A program made the position numbers and the translations under genes. This document shows, in pieces, positions 53,791 to 62,874 of a DNA stretch of 64,000 nt. The stretch is from positions 6,833 through 70,832 of the forward strand of contig JAEZKU010000062.1 of the NCBI GenBank assembly GCA_023436065.1. Direction: 5' to 3'. The first letter of the stretch is position 1. Each line of letters starts with the position of its first letter. The notes beneath the pieces were generated by a model that worked only from the letters and a program-made list of their open reading frames with translations, made no database searches and was not told the origin of the DNA. Source of the DNA: Bacillota bacterium. GTDB taxonomy: Bacteria > Bacillota > Clostridia > Lachnospirales > Lachnospiraceae.

Positions 53791-53953
53791 ATTTACCTCC
53801 AACTCACACCTATTTTTCAAGTTAGCTATCTAATGCAATGAGAATATACCCTTTTCCTTCATAAAGCAATAGCCCTGCGAGTAACGTGATTAATTTGAAT
53901 GGTAAGTTGTAAAAAAAGAGCTATAAGCTGATGAGCAGACCAATGTAAAAACC

Positions 53954-53979
53954 CCCTTTACCGGTAAGCCGGTAAAGGG
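53954..53979 (-). terminator. intrinsic terminator after the GNAT gene
   Basis: CCCTTTACCGG (53954-53964) and CCGGTAAAGGG (53969-53979) pair perfectly around TAAG. On the minus strand the stem is followed by GTTTTTACA. It lies 50 bases after the acetyltransferase stop. Confidence 0.85.
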
Positions 53980-54029
53980 AGCACATATCAACAATCAAAC
54001 TATGGTAGGTCAGTTAAATCAACTTATAT

Positions 54030-54470
54030 CTATGGAAGCCATTGTATAAATGCTGTCTTATCTATTCTGTTATATCCTGCTTTTTCGTAAAAATTCAGGG
54101 TACTCTCTTTTTTCGAGCTTGTCAATAGCATGATTTTATAGCAATTCTCTCTTAATGCGATAGCCTTGGCAGCATTCAACAGCTCCGTACCGTAGCCTTT
54201 GTTTCGAAACCGCTCATCGGTGATGACATTTTCAATTAAAGCATAGGGCTGTTGGTTGTGGGTCAGGTTAGGTACGATGACTACCACACACGAGGCAATG
54301 ACTGTTTCCTCCTGACAGCCTATTAGTATATGATGATTCTGATCCGATTGTATCTGGTGCCACAAGGAATACAGCTTCTCATCAAACTCGGGCATTGAAT
54401 TATCATGCAACTGCGTGTAAAGCTGCAGTAGCCCCTGTAAATCTCTCTCCTCTGCTTCTCTAATCTTCAT
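54030..54470 (-). CDS. GNAT-family N-acetyltransferase
   Basis: This 146-residue acetyltransferase has the GNAT motif A pattern (LIENVITDERFRNKGYGTEL, with R-x-x-G-x-G/A variant RNKGYG for acetyl-CoA) and the late LTSSKKESTLNFYEKAGYNR. The start at 54470 has GAGGGTAAGC upstream and begins MKIREAEERDLQGLLQLY, typical of the family. The substrate amine is unknown. It is a single gene ending at a strong terminator. Confidence 0.92.
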   Translation of the reverse strand: MKIREAEERDLQGLLQLYTQLHDNSMPEFDEKLYSLWHQIQSDQNHHILIGCQEETVIASCVVVIVPNLTHNQQPYALIENVITDERFRNKGYGTELLNAAKAIALRENCYKIMLLTSSKKESTLNFYEKAGYNRIDKTAFIQWLP

Positions 54471-54573
54471 GCTTACCCTCCCAATCAATACTCTGGAATT
54501 TCGTCTTACGATGTAATACTTTTGTGCGAGCATTCTATTAAATATAAGAATGTATCTTAGTCAGCGTGTTATT

Positions 54574-54765
54574 CTATCTGGGTTTAAACTTATATGGATC
54601 TCTCACATAGCTGTGAACAACACTCCCACAGTCAGAGCATATTACATAATATATTTTGCTTGATCGGAAAATATTTCTTACCGAGCTAACCGCGGCATAT
54701 CCGGATTGATATCCTTCCCCAAGATTGGTACTGCCGCAGAAAGGACATTTCTCTATATTGAACAT
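54574..54765 (-). CDS. small zinc-ribbon protein
   Basis: This 63-residue protein has two Cys pairs, CPFCGS near the N-terminus and CSDCGS near residue 45, forming a probable zinc ribbon, with a basic end (YKFKPR). Such proteins are common in clostridia and sometimes annotated as TFIIIB-like, without evidence. The start at 54765 is preceded by GGAGGCAG; a GTG six bases upstream is an alternative. It is 58 bases from the histidine kinase gene on the same strand. Confidence 0.7.
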   Translation of the reverse strand: MFNIEKCPFCGSTNLGEGYQSGYAAVSSVRNIFRSSKIYYVICSDCGSVVHSYVRDPYKFKPR

Positions 54766-54823
54766 CTGCACCTGCCTCCCCTCCTTCAGGATAATCCGGT
54801 TATTTCAGACACCTGATAGCCTG

Positions 54824-56251
54824 TTAGTATCTTCTCTTTGGTATTGTTATGATAAAGCTTGATCCTTTCTTAAACTGGGATCTAACCTTAATCTTCCCTG
54901 TATGAGCAAGGATGATCAGCTTCGCCAGAGAAAGTCCAAGGCCATGCCCGCTGATGTTCTGGTTTCTTACGTTCTCTGAGCGGTAGAAGCGATTAAATAT
55001 ATTGTCAACATCCTTTCTTGTCATACCTATACCGGTATCCGACACGGTGATCACACAATCATCGTGGACCTTCTGACAGGATATTGAAATCTCATCTCCA
55101 TCCTTCGAATATTTGACCGCATTGTCTATAAAGATACGGATTGCCTGCTTCAATGACTGCTTGTCTCCGTATACGATAACATCCTCCATGATTGGATTGC
55201 TGATTACCCTGTTCACAGCCACCAGTCTGGTCTCCTTCACCATATCCTCCACCAGAAGTCGCATATTAAAGCGTTTTTTCGTTAATTTCAGGGTCTTCTT
55301 ATCATGTCTTGATAAGAACAGCAGTTTTTCCACCAGGTCCTGCATACTTCGGGCCTCGTTCTGAATTGCTTCGATCGATTCCTGCAATACCTCTTCATTT
55401 GTACTGCCCCAACGGTTCAGCATATTGATATAACCCTGGATAACCGCAATCGGTGTCCTGAGCTCATGGGAGGCATCAGATACAAATTGTTTCTGACTCT
55501 CATAAGAAGTCTCAATACGATCCAGCATCGCATTGATGACATTTGCCAGATCCTTTAACTCGTTTTTCGTACCCTCCACATTTAGGCGTTCACTATGAAG
55601 ATTATTGACTGTCAGTCTGTTCGCAGTTGCGGACATTACCCTGACCGGTTCAAACAGCTTCACATCACTCCGCTTGCCCTTCCTGATAATCAAGGCAACA
55701 ATCACAAGATATAATATCACAAGCTTCCATAGCAGTGAGAGGAAGGTCTGATAGCTGTGCGTCATGTTATACTGAAAGGTCGCCGAATAATTAATGTCAT
55801 GAGCCGTAAATTCCTGGTTCTTATTAATGACCATACTATAGTGCTTGCTGCCGGGGTCAAAATGGAGTCCGTAGAAAAATGCATCCTGATTGGCCGGCTT
55901 ATACTCAATATCACTATAAACTAAGTTTCCTGTATCCTTATCCCATACGATAGTAGAAAAGCCTCTCGCAAAATAAGGATTTTCTATTCCTGTATAGTTA
56001 CAATCCTTAGTATGTTTGATAAAATCCTTTGCAATCTGGTCATAATCCTGCTTTACCGAATACATATATACTACAAAAAAGCCTATCATCAGCAGGATTC
56101 CATGTGTTATCATCAGCTTTAAATAGGCCATTGATATACGGAAAGCCATGGAAAGGCGAAACGTACTCAACCATGCCTCCTTTTTCTTACGAATCGGAAG
56201 GACAGTTTTTCTTAATATAAATCTTAATATCTCTAAGGGCTTAATCTTCAT
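54824..56251 (-). CDS. HAMP-type membrane sensor histidine kinase
   Basis: The 475-residue kinase has two membrane helices (about 42-66 and 180-200) enclosing an extracytoplasmic sensor of about 110 residues, then a HAMP-like linker. The HisKA domain carries the phospho-acceptor His in VSDASHELRTPIAVIQG. The ATPase domain shows the N-box IDNAVKYSKDGDEI, DTGIGMTRKD and GHGLGLSLAKLI. It forms an OmpR-type two-component pair with the regulator 29 bases upstream. The signal is unknown; no transporter or target gene is adjacent. Confidence 0.95.
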   Translation of the reverse strand: MKIKPLEILRFILRKTVLPIRKKKEAWLSTFRLSMAFRISMAYLKLMITHGILLMIGFFVVYMYSVKQDYDQIAKDFIKHTKDCNYTGIENPYFARGFSTIVWDKDTGNLVYSDIEYKPANQDAFFYGLHFDPGSKHYSMVINKNQEFTAHDINYSATFQYNMTHSYQTFLSLLWKLVILYLVIVALIIRKGKRSDVKLFEPVRVMSATANRLTVNNLHSERLNVEGTKNELKDLANVINAMLDRIETSYESQKQFVSDASHELRTPIAVIQGYINMLNRWGSTNEEVLQESIEAIQNEARSMQDLVEKLLFLSRHDKKTLKLTKKRFNMRLLVEDMVKETRLVAVNRVISNPIMEDVIVYGDKQSLKQAIRIFIDNAVKYSKDGDEISISCQKVHDDCVITVSDTGIGMTRKDVDNIFNRFYRSENVRNQNISGHGLGLSLAKLIILAHTGKIKVRSQFKKGSSFIITIPKRRY

Positions 56252-56280
56252 CCGGTAGTTATCCCCTCTTCTGACGAAGC

Positions 56281-56967
56281 TTATTTCTGTTCATCCTTTA
56301 TAATGTAGCCTATCCCTCGTACAGTCGATATCAGATGTACGCCATATTTCTCATCAATCTTCTGTCTTAAGTAGCGGACATAGACATCAACCACGTTGGT
56401 GTCACCAAAGTACTCGTAATCCCAAACGTTATTTAACAGCTGCTCTCTGGTCAAGGCAATGTTCTTGTTTTTCATCATATATTCCAGTAGCTCATATTCT
56501 TTCTTGGTAAGTATAAGCTCATCCTCACCGAAGAAGGCACTGTGGCTTGCCAGGTTCAGTGTAACTCCTCCGATTTGCAGTATATCGCCCTTCGGCTCAG
56601 AAGTCTGCTTTCTTCTGTTCAGAGCAACTCTGATTCTTGCCAGAAGCTCTTCAATGGCAAAGGGTTTCGTCATATAATCATCGGCCCCTGTATCTAAGCC
56701 GGCAACCTTGTCGCTTACATCATCCTTCGCAGTCAGCATAATGATCGGGACCTGGGATTCCAGTCTGATCCTACGACAAACCTCAATCCCGTTCAGACCC
56801 GGCAGCATGATATCAAGTATCACCAAATCTACATTCTCCTTCAGTGCCTTCTCCAGTCCTGTTCTTCCGTCACCTGCAAGCAGAACCTCATACCCCTCAT
56901 GCTTCAGCTCCAGTTCCAAGAATCTTCCTATCTTAATTTCATCTTCTACGATTAATATCCTGGCCAC
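56281..56967 (-). CDS. OmpR-family response regulator
   Basis: This 228-residue regulator has an N-terminal receiver with acidic residues EDE at the start, phospho-acceptor Asp in VDLVILDIMLPGLNG, the conserved Thr in IIMLTAKDD and Lys in YMTKPFA. A winged-helix DNA-binding domain follows (LTREQLLNNVWDYEY, RYLRQKI). The start is a GTG at 56967, since AGGAGG lies eight bases upstream and the sequence then begins with the receiver's first strand (ARILIVEDE). It precedes its cognate kinase in the operon. Confidence 0.94.
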   Translation of the reverse strand: MARILIVEDEIKIGRFLELELKHEGYEVLLAGDGRTGLEKALKENVDLVILDIMLPGLNGIEVCRRIRLESQVPIIMLTAKDDVSDKVAGLDTGADDYMTKPFAIEELLARIRVALNRRKQTSEPKGDILQIGGVTLNLASHSAFFGEDELILTKKEYELLEYMMKNKNIALTREQLLNNVWDYEYFGDTNVVDVYVRYLRQKIDEKYGVHLISTVRGIGYIIKDEQK

Positions 56968-57065
56968 GACAAAACCCTCCTCATACAAGTACTTCAATAT
57001 CTTACTCCATTGTATCGGTTACTGTAATAATTTTCAATATGCCAAAATTAAATTTCTATTAGAAA

Positions 57066-57100
57066 CGCCCTGTGTGAAAGCAAAGCTTTCACACAGGGCG
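57066..57100. terminator. perfect 16-bp hairpin in the tkt-regulator spacer
   Basis: CGCCCTGTGTGAAAGC (57066-57081) is the exact complement of 57085-57100 around AAA. The minus-strand side continues GTTTCT, so it may terminate the tkt transcript; the T-run is short. Confidence 0.6.
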
Positions 57101-57237
57101 AAAAGTTAATCAGGATTTTGTTTTCAAGTTAAGTATCGAGGAAAACTTTTCAGGCTTTCTTGATTAAGTAATAAAGTTACCTTACAGGTCATCTTAATCA
57201 CAAAATAAGGTAACAGGTCAAGCCACCGAAGGTGGCT

Positions 57238-57305
57238 TGATATACGGGCACAAGGAAGAACTCGGAAAGTTTACTTTCCAGAGGCTTCCTTGTGTCTGTA
57301 TATCC
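57238..57305. repeat. long imperfect inverted repeat
   Basis: GATATAC/GTATATC ends (about 57238 and 57305) enclose GGCACAAGGAAG paired with CTTCCTTGTGTC and an apical GGAAAG/CTTTCC around TTTA. About 24 of 30 positions pair. Confidence 0.6.
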
Positions 57306-57335
57306 AGTTATCTTTATCGACTGGACCTTTTACCG

Positions 57336-57440
57336 TATCTTATCATATATTTTATCTTATCATATATTTTATCTTATCATATACAATATCTTATCATATA
57401 TAACTATCTTATCATTTATTACTATCTTATCGTATCTTAC
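57336..57440. repeat. six tandem copies of a 17-18-bp AT-rich repeat
   Basis: Units start at 57336, 57353, 57370, 57387, 57405 and 57423. The consensus is TATCTTATCATATATTT; the first two copies are identical and the later ones diverge, with the last reading TATCTTATCGTATCTTAC. The array lies in the 3' end region of the transketolase transcript. Confidence 0.85.
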
Positions 57441-57457
57441 CGTAAATCATTCGTTCC

Positions 57458-59440
57458 TTACAGAACGCTCTTAACCGCCTTAACCACATTCTCAGTAGTA
57501 AAGCCGAACTTCTTGAACAGAGTTCCAGCCGGTGCGGAAGCACCGAAGCTCTTCATGGTAACAGTTGTACCATCGAGACCTACGTACTTGCCCCAACCGA
57601 AATCAGCGCCTGCCTCAACAGCAACTCTTGCTCTTACACTCTTCGGCATGATGCTCTCTTTGTATTCGTCGGACTGTGCTTCATATAAATCCATGGAAGG
57701 AATACTTACCACTCTAACATCAATGCCTTCCTTCGCAAGCTCAGCCTGTGCATTAACTCCAAGTTCAACCTCGGAACCGCTTGCCATAACGATTGCATCC
57801 GGTACCTTCTTCTTAGAATCGGAGATGATATAACCGCCCTTTAATGCTTCCTTGGAAGAACCCTCGTACTGAGGAAGATTCTGACGAGTAAGCACCAATG
57901 CTGTAGGGGTCTTAGTTGAGGTAATTGCATAATACCATGCAGCAATACACTCTGTCGCATCTGCCGGTCTGAATACGGTAAAGTTAGGCATTGCACGAAG
58001 CATTGCCAGCTGCTCAATCGGCTCATGGGTAGGTCCGTCTTCTCCTACACCGATACTATCATGAGTCAGTACGAAGGTAACAGGAAGACCCATTAATGCT
58101 GAAAGTCTTGCCATCGGCTTTACATAATCACTGAATACGAAAAAAGTGGAAACATATGCTCTTAAACCGCCGTGAAGTGCAAGTCCGTTACCCATAGCAG
58201 CCATCGCCAGCTCTCTTACACCAAAGTGGAGATTACGTCCGCCATAGTTCTCCTTGGAGAAATCACCCATATCATTCATATAAGTCTTTGTGGAAGGAGC
58301 AAGATCTGCAGCTCCACCGATAACATTGGGAAGATAATTCTTGATGCGGTTCAAAATAATACCTGAAAGGTTTCTGGTTGCATCCGGCTTGTCCGCATAT
58401 GCCCAGAAATCATCGTTATCAATTAATGCCTTGCCTGCATTCTCATCATGGTATTGATCCCATAAGGTCTTCATCTCAGGGAAGTTTTTGCTGTACTCAG
58501 CAAACATCTTATTCCAGGAATCTTCAGACTTAGCAAACTCCTTAATGAGAGAGTTATAATTTGCATATACTTCCTCAGGAACAAAGAAAGGTTCCTCACT
58601 CGGCCATCCGAAGTTCTGCTTCATAGCGATCACATTATCTGCTCCGAGAGGCTCGCCGTGAGCGCTTGCCTTACCTTCCTTCGGGCTGCCGAAACCGATC
58701 TTAGTCTTCACAGTAATCATGGAAGGTCTGGTAAGATCAGCCTTTGCTGCTTCGATAGCTGCACCGATCTCAGCCAGGTTATTACCATCCTCAACAACTG
58801 AGGTCTGGAAGCCAAAAGCCTCAAAACGCTTCTTCACATCCTCTGTGAAGGCGATATCTGTACTTCCTTCAATGGAAATCTGGTTGCTATCATATAAAAC
58901 GATTAACTTACCAAGTCCTAAGGTACCTGCAAGTGACATTGCTTCAGAGGTAATACCCTCCATCATACAACCGTCGCCGCCAAGTACATAAGTAAAGTGA
59001 TCTACTACAGGATATCCTTCCTTATTGAATTTAGCAGCCAGATGAGCTTCACCCATTGCCATACCAACAGCCATAGCCATACCTGCGCCAAGAGGGCCGG
59101 TGGTTGCTTCCACACCTACGGTGTGACCATACTCAGGATGTCCGGGAGTCAGGGAACCATCCTGACGGAACTGCATTAAGTCTTCTTTTGTAAGGCCATA
59201 GCCGAATAAATGTAATAAGGAATATAACAGCATGGAACCGTGGCCGCCGGATAAGATAAATCTGTCTCTGTTGGACCATTTAGGATTTGCAGGATTATGT
59301 TTCATATGTTTTGCCCATAACTCATAAGCCATTGCTGCTGATCCAAGAGGTAAACCAGGATGTCCTGAATTTGCTTTTTGAACGCCATCAGCGGATAATA
59401 CTCTTATCGCATTTACTGACATTGTATCGATGTTGCTCAT
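57458..59440 (-). CDS. tkt: transketolase
   Basis: Tkt transfers two-carbon ketol units in the non-oxidative pentose phosphate pathway with thiamine diphosphate. The 660-residue protein has the ThDP motif LGGDGCMMEGITSEAMSLAG with NQIS, the N-terminal KANSGHPGLPLG and the pyrimidine-domain TFVLTHDSIGVGEDGPTHEP. A C-terminal domain follows, ending SFGASAPAGTLFKKFGFTTE. Length is normal. It follows a transaldolase-family gene by 48 bases, an expected metabolic pairing. AAGGAGG precedes the ATG. Confidence 0.98.
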   Translation of the reverse strand: MSNIDTMSVNAIRVLSADGVQKANSGHPGLPLGSAAMAYELWAKHMKHNPANPKWSNRDRFILSGGHGSMLLYSLLHLFGYGLTKEDLMQFRQDGSLTPGHPEYGHTVGVEATTGPLGAGMAMAVGMAMGEAHLAAKFNKEGYPVVDHFTYVLGGDGCMMEGITSEAMSLAGTLGLGKLIVLYDSNQISIEGSTDIAFTEDVKKRFEAFGFQTSVVEDGNNLAEIGAAIEAAKADLTRPSMITVKTKIGFGSPKEGKASAHGEPLGADNVIAMKQNFGWPSEEPFFVPEEVYANYNSLIKEFAKSEDSWNKMFAEYSKNFPEMKTLWDQYHDENAGKALIDNDDFWAYADKPDATRNLSGIILNRIKNYLPNVIGGAADLAPSTKTYMNDMGDFSKENYGGRNLHFGVRELAMAAMGNGLALHGGLRAYVSTFFVFSDYVKPMARLSALMGLPVTFVLTHDSIGVGEDGPTHEPIEQLAMLRAMPNFTVFRPADATECIAAWYYAITSTKTPTALVLTRQNLPQYEGSSKEALKGGYIISDSKKKVPDAIVMASGSEVELGVNAQAELAKEGIDVRVVSIPSMDLYEAQSDEYKESIMPKSVRARVAVEAGADFGWGKYVGLDGTTVTMKSFGASAPAGTLFKKFGFTTENVVKAVKSVL

Positions 59441-59488
59441 TGTAGATCCTCCTTAAAATAAAGAATGTATTTTTATTATCCCTAAATA

Positions 59489-60142
59489 TTACTCACCAAA
59501 TACTGCCTTATAATCCTGCTGGAATTTCTCGATTCCCGCAGTAGTCAAAGGATGCTTTGTACATTGTTCGATTACGCTGTAAGGAACAGTAGCGATATCT
59601 GCACCTGCCAATGCACAATCTGTGATATGAATAGAACTACGGATGCTGGCTGCAATAATTTCAGTCTTAATATCGTAACTATGAAAGATTTGAGATATTG
59701 TTCTGATGAGCTCTGTACCCTCTGTAGAAATGTCATCCAGACGACCGACAAACGGAGATACATAAGTTGCTCCTGCTCTTGCTGCAAGTAGTGCCTGATT
59801 TGCTGTAAAAATTAGTGTAACATTAGTCTTAATTCCTTCGGAAGCCAATACCTTAGTAGCCCTTAAGCCATCCAGTGTCATAGGAATCTTAACAACCATG
59901 TTAGGGTGAATTTTAGCGATCTCCCTGCCTTCTTTAATCATATCTTCGGCAAGGACTGTTGTTGCCTTCACTTCACCACTGATCGGTCCGTCTACGATCT
60001 TAGTGATTTCCTTAATTACATCTTCAAAATTTCTGCCTTCCTTAGCAATCAAGGACGGGTTGGTTGTCACTCCGCAGATCACACCTAAATCACTTGCTTT
60101 CTTAATTTCCTCCACATTAGCTGTATCAAGAAACAGCTTCAT
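59489..60142 (-). CDS. transaldolase / fructose-6-phosphate aldolase family protein
   Basis: The 217-residue class I aldolase has the short TalC/FSA layout: MKLFLDTANVEEI at the N-terminus, GVTTNPSLIAKEGR, the Schiff-base Lys in MVVKIPMTLDG and the C-terminal DIATVPYSVIEQC. Members of this length are either transaldolase or fructose-6-phosphate aldolase. Its place directly before tkt favours transaldolase function in the pentose phosphate pathway; that is inference. The start at 60142 is chosen over ATG 60148 because GGAGG is seven bases away rather than one. Confidence 0.92.
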   Translation of the reverse strand: MKLFLDTANVEEIKKASDLGVICGVTTNPSLIAKEGRNFEDVIKEITKIVDGPISGEVKATTVLAEDMIKEGREIAKIHPNMVVKIPMTLDGLRATKVLASEGIKTNVTLIFTANQALLAARAGATYVSPFVGRLDDISTEGTELIRTISQIFHSYDIKTEIIAASIRSSIHITDCALAGADIATVPYSVIEQCTKHPLTTAGIEKFQQDYKAVFGE

Positions 60143-60330
60143 AAACATACCTCCCTAAGTGCATGACAGCGCGCAGAATCCACCCGTACAAATCCAAATA
60201 CTACTTGTCCGTGGTCGCCTGTCAGTTATGATTGTTCCATGCATCTATAAAGCCAGTTCGGGAGAACATAATATCAGTCTTTCAGGACTTATGATTAGTC
60301 AAACTCCGTAGTCATTGCTTATCATATGCA

Positions 60331-60379
60331 TATAGTATATTAACTATACTATATTTTACGGTACAATACAATCGTCAAT
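60331..60379 (-). promoter_or_regulatory. promoter with overlapping palindrome before transaldolase-tkt
   Basis: On the minus strand TTGACG (60374-60379) is followed after 17 bases by AATATA or after 19 by TATAGT. The -10 region lies in a perfect palindrome, ATATAGTATA (60331-60340), TTAAC, TATACTATAT (60346-60355). This could be an operator. Confidence 0.45.
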
Positions 60380-60420
60380 TTATACACACATTCATATAAA
60401 ATGAACTTTTTTCTATACAC

Positions 60421-62664
60421 TTAGTCAATCCTGCTGATTGAAACATAGCGCTGTTCAAATTGATCAGCCGGCATTGGTTGTGCGAAATAATATCCCTGAA
60501 TAATATCACAGCCTACTGTGCATAAAAATTCAACCTGTTCCTTCGTCTCGATACATTCCGCAACTACCTGCATATGCAGATCCTTAGCCATTGTAATCGT
60601 ATTACGGATAACAGTCAGACCTCGCTCCACCTCATCCGTGATCCTGAAGAGTTCACCATCCAGCTTAACGACATCAAGAGGTAAATCCTTAAGGGAATTC
60701 AGAGAGGAATATCCCGCTCCGAAGTCATCCATCGAAACCAGAAAACCATAGTTTCTTAAGCGGATAACCGTGTCGATTAGAAGCCGCTTATCCTGCAGAA
60801 ATGCACTTTCTGTCAGCTCCAGTTCAATCAGATGATGCGGTACCTGATAGCTGTCCACAATATCCCGGATGGTCTCTGCAAGATGCCCGTTAACAAAATG
60901 AAGTCTCGATATATTCACTGAAATCGGTAAAGGAGCATATCCCTTATCCAGCCACCCTTTTAATAGCTCGCAGACCTTCCTGACCATATAAATATCTAAC
61001 TGGGTAATAAATCCATTTTTCTCAAACACAGGTATAAAATAACACGGTGACAAGGCTTTACCACTGCTGTCCTGCCAGCGAACCAATGCCTCCGCACCAA
61101 AGATCGTTTCCTCCTTGGCCATGTATTTGGGCTGCAGATAAACCTGAAACTCCTCATTCTTCAGCGCCTCATTCATGGATCTCTCGATTTCTTCCTCTTC
61201 AATCAGCCTTTTTCTTGCCACTTCATCGAAGAAGGAGATATTATACTCGGAATTTCCCTTAATGGTATTCTTGGCAACATTCGCAAATTCGCCCATTCGG
61301 TCGATGGAATCCGTACGTTCTGTAATATGATATACACCGTAAAAGAACTTTGCTGTCTTAGTATAGCTCAATAGATGCAATCTGTCATTCAAATCCTGGA
61401 TTCGTTCTCTCAAGTCCATTTCATCCTGGAAAGACATAATGATATAAAATTGATCTGCAGCATATCTGGTAAAGTATTCACCCTGCTTTATCCACCTCTT
61501 GATAATTCCATAGATGTCCTTCAGTATCTCGTCTCCTTTGTGATAACCGTAGGCATCATTAATGATCTTGAAGCGGTTGATATCGAAATTAACCAGAGCA
61601 TATTTCTTCTTTAGAAATTGCTTACTGTTCACAATCCTGCTGGCATTGATTCTAAACCGGTACCAGTTATCGCCTCCAGTAACCGGATCCAGATAAAGCA
61701 TCTTAACAATTCTTCGGTTTGACCTTCTTTGGGAAATGATCATAACAAGAAGATAGATAATAATAGCAGAAATAATGACAATCCACATTACATTTGTCAA
61801 TTCAAGAATTTCTCTTCTAGTCGAATCGACTGTATATTGTCTTCCGTAAAGTACGGACCATTCATTTACACCAAGCTCTTTTCTTGTCCAGATATAGGTA
61901 TTATTAATCTCCTTTGTTCTAAATAACTGTCTAAAATTCAAGTAAGCAGCTATACTTGAGGGTTCGGTTGTTGTCCTGCCTGTTTCTTTTTTTAATACTC
62001 CCTCCGACAGGAGTCTGTCATAGTCAAAGTCCTTACCGTCTGAACCTTCTATGTATGAAACCAACTCATTACCGGAATTAACCAGATAAATAGAGGCTCC
62101 ATCTTTGCTCTCCTGCTTCAAAGCAGCTATATTGCTGATTTCACCCTTCATCCACGCTGCAAGAACTCCCTCACAGACGCCGTTCTTTACAATCGGAACC
62201 GCCTGAATTAGGTACGGGTTGCCCTTCTCATCATATTGAAGCTTGTCTGAGATGTAATTATTGTTCAAAATAGCAGATATGAAATATTTCTCTTCAGAAT
62301 AATCTTTCACCTGACCGGACTGATTAAAACCTACCCCTCTGGAATCTATCACTGCCATACTGATATAGGAATTATTTTTACTAAGCTCAGAAAGTAGCTC
62401 ACGCGTAGGCAAATCGTTATTAATACCTGCTTTTGCAATATATATCGCTCCGTTCTGGAGTGTTGCAAATGAATTATTAAGCTCCTGACTGATCAGAGTC
62501 GCTGCATGATCCGATAATGCAGCAGCTTCCTCGTATTGACTATCGTAGCTATACTGTATCATTTTGTTCATATAAAATGAAGCTAATGTAAGCGTACCAA
62601 GGATTCCGATTATAGCAAATAAAATTAGTGGGGCTGTTCTGTTCTTTGGCAAAGCAAACCTCAT
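60421..62664 (-). CDS. cyclic-di-GMP phosphodiesterase: sensor, degenerate GGDEF, EAL
   Basis: The 747-residue protein has two membrane helices (about 10-32 and 290-310) bracketing a dCache-like sensor. A GGDEF-like domain follows (about 325-480), whose active-site loop reads RYAADQFYI instead of GGDEF, so it is probably not a cyclase. The C-terminal EAL domain (about 495-740) keeps the catalytic set: EALVRW, ISVNIS, ELELTES, MDDFGAGYSS, VVKLDG, VAECIET and QGYYFAQP. It should therefore hydrolyse c-di-GMP. c-di-GMP control of flagella or the Tad pilus is plausible, not shown. Confidence 0.93.
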   Translation of the reverse strand: MRFALPKNRTAPLILFAIIGILGTLTLASFYMNKMIQYSYDSQYEEAAALSDHAATLISQELNNSFATLQNGAIYIAKAGINNDLPTRELLSELSKNNSYISMAVIDSRGVGFNQSGQVKDYSEEKYFISAILNNNYISDKLQYDEKGNPYLIQAVPIVKNGVCEGVLAAWMKGEISNIAALKQESKDGASIYLVNSGNELVSYIEGSDGKDFDYDRLLSEGVLKKETGRTTTEPSSIAAYLNFRQLFRTKEINNTYIWTRKELGVNEWSVLYGRQYTVDSTRREILELTNVMWIVIISAIIIYLLVMIISQRRSNRRIVKMLYLDPVTGGDNWYRFRINASRIVNSKQFLKKKYALVNFDINRFKIINDAYGYHKGDEILKDIYGIIKRWIKQGEYFTRYAADQFYIIMSFQDEMDLRERIQDLNDRLHLLSYTKTAKFFYGVYHITERTDSIDRMGEFANVAKNTIKGNSEYNISFFDEVARKRLIEEEEIERSMNEALKNEEFQVYLQPKYMAKEETIFGAEALVRWQDSSGKALSPCYFIPVFEKNGFITQLDIYMVRKVCELLKGWLDKGYAPLPISVNISRLHFVNGHLAETIRDIVDSYQVPHHLIELELTESAFLQDKRLLIDTVIRLRNYGFLVSMDDFGAGYSSLNSLKDLPLDVVKLDGELFRITDEVERGLTVIRNTITMAKDLHMQVVAECIETKEQVEFLCTVGCDIIQGYYFAQPMPADQFEQRYVSISRID

Positions 62665-62740
62665 GTTGTTTCTCCTCGCAAGTAATTTATCTTAAATAGT
62701 ATCCTATGAATGATTATTTTCACGTAAAAGTATTGGTCTT

Positions 62741-62769
62741 ATTATACACCATACTTGTTGAGTTTGTCA
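62741..62769 (-). promoter_or_regulatory. promoter of the EAL-domain gene
   Basis: On the minus strand TGACAA (62764-62769), a 17-base spacer and a perfect TATAAT (62741-62746) precede the gene by about 75 bases. Confidence 0.5.
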
Positions 62770-62874
62770 TAATAACGGCAGTGTAAAATTTCTACGTATT
62801 GGCATTTGAGTAAAATTCATTTTATTTTATTCTATTTCAACACCTGTAGCAATGCATCATTTATACTATGTCTG

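Larger units (their letters stand above)
57060..57440. other. hairpin chain and tandem repeats in the tkt to two-component spacer
   Basis: The 490-base gap 56968-57457 holds no supportable gene. It contains at least four consecutive inverted repeats: 57066-57100 (perfect 16 bp), 57176-57214 (perfect 9 bp), 57218-57240 (perfect 10 bp around GAA) and 57238-57305 (long imperfect). A 17-18-bp tandem repeat at 57336-57440 ends 17 bases from the transketolase stop codon. Confidence 0.65.

Noticed and set aside
57218..57240. UUCG tetraloop on the minus strand of the perfect 10-bp hairpin
   Set aside because: In the register of the full stem the loop is only three bases (TTC); forming C(UUCG)G would break the next pairs.
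57336..57440. Possible CRISPR-like array
   Set aside because: The repeats are contiguous with no unique spacers, only 17-18 bp long and AT-rich, and no cas gene is nearby.
57237..57833. Plus-strand open frame of 198 codons across the tkt 3' end
   Set aside because: Its first half is low-complexity sequence from the tandem repeats (Tyr/Ile/Leu/Ser only), and the rest is antisense to the well-supported transketolase.
60143..60420. Small gene or RNA in the gap between the transaldolase and EAL genes
   Set aside because: Apart from the promoter palindrome I saw no ORF with a ribosome-binding site and no clear hairpin with a T-run.
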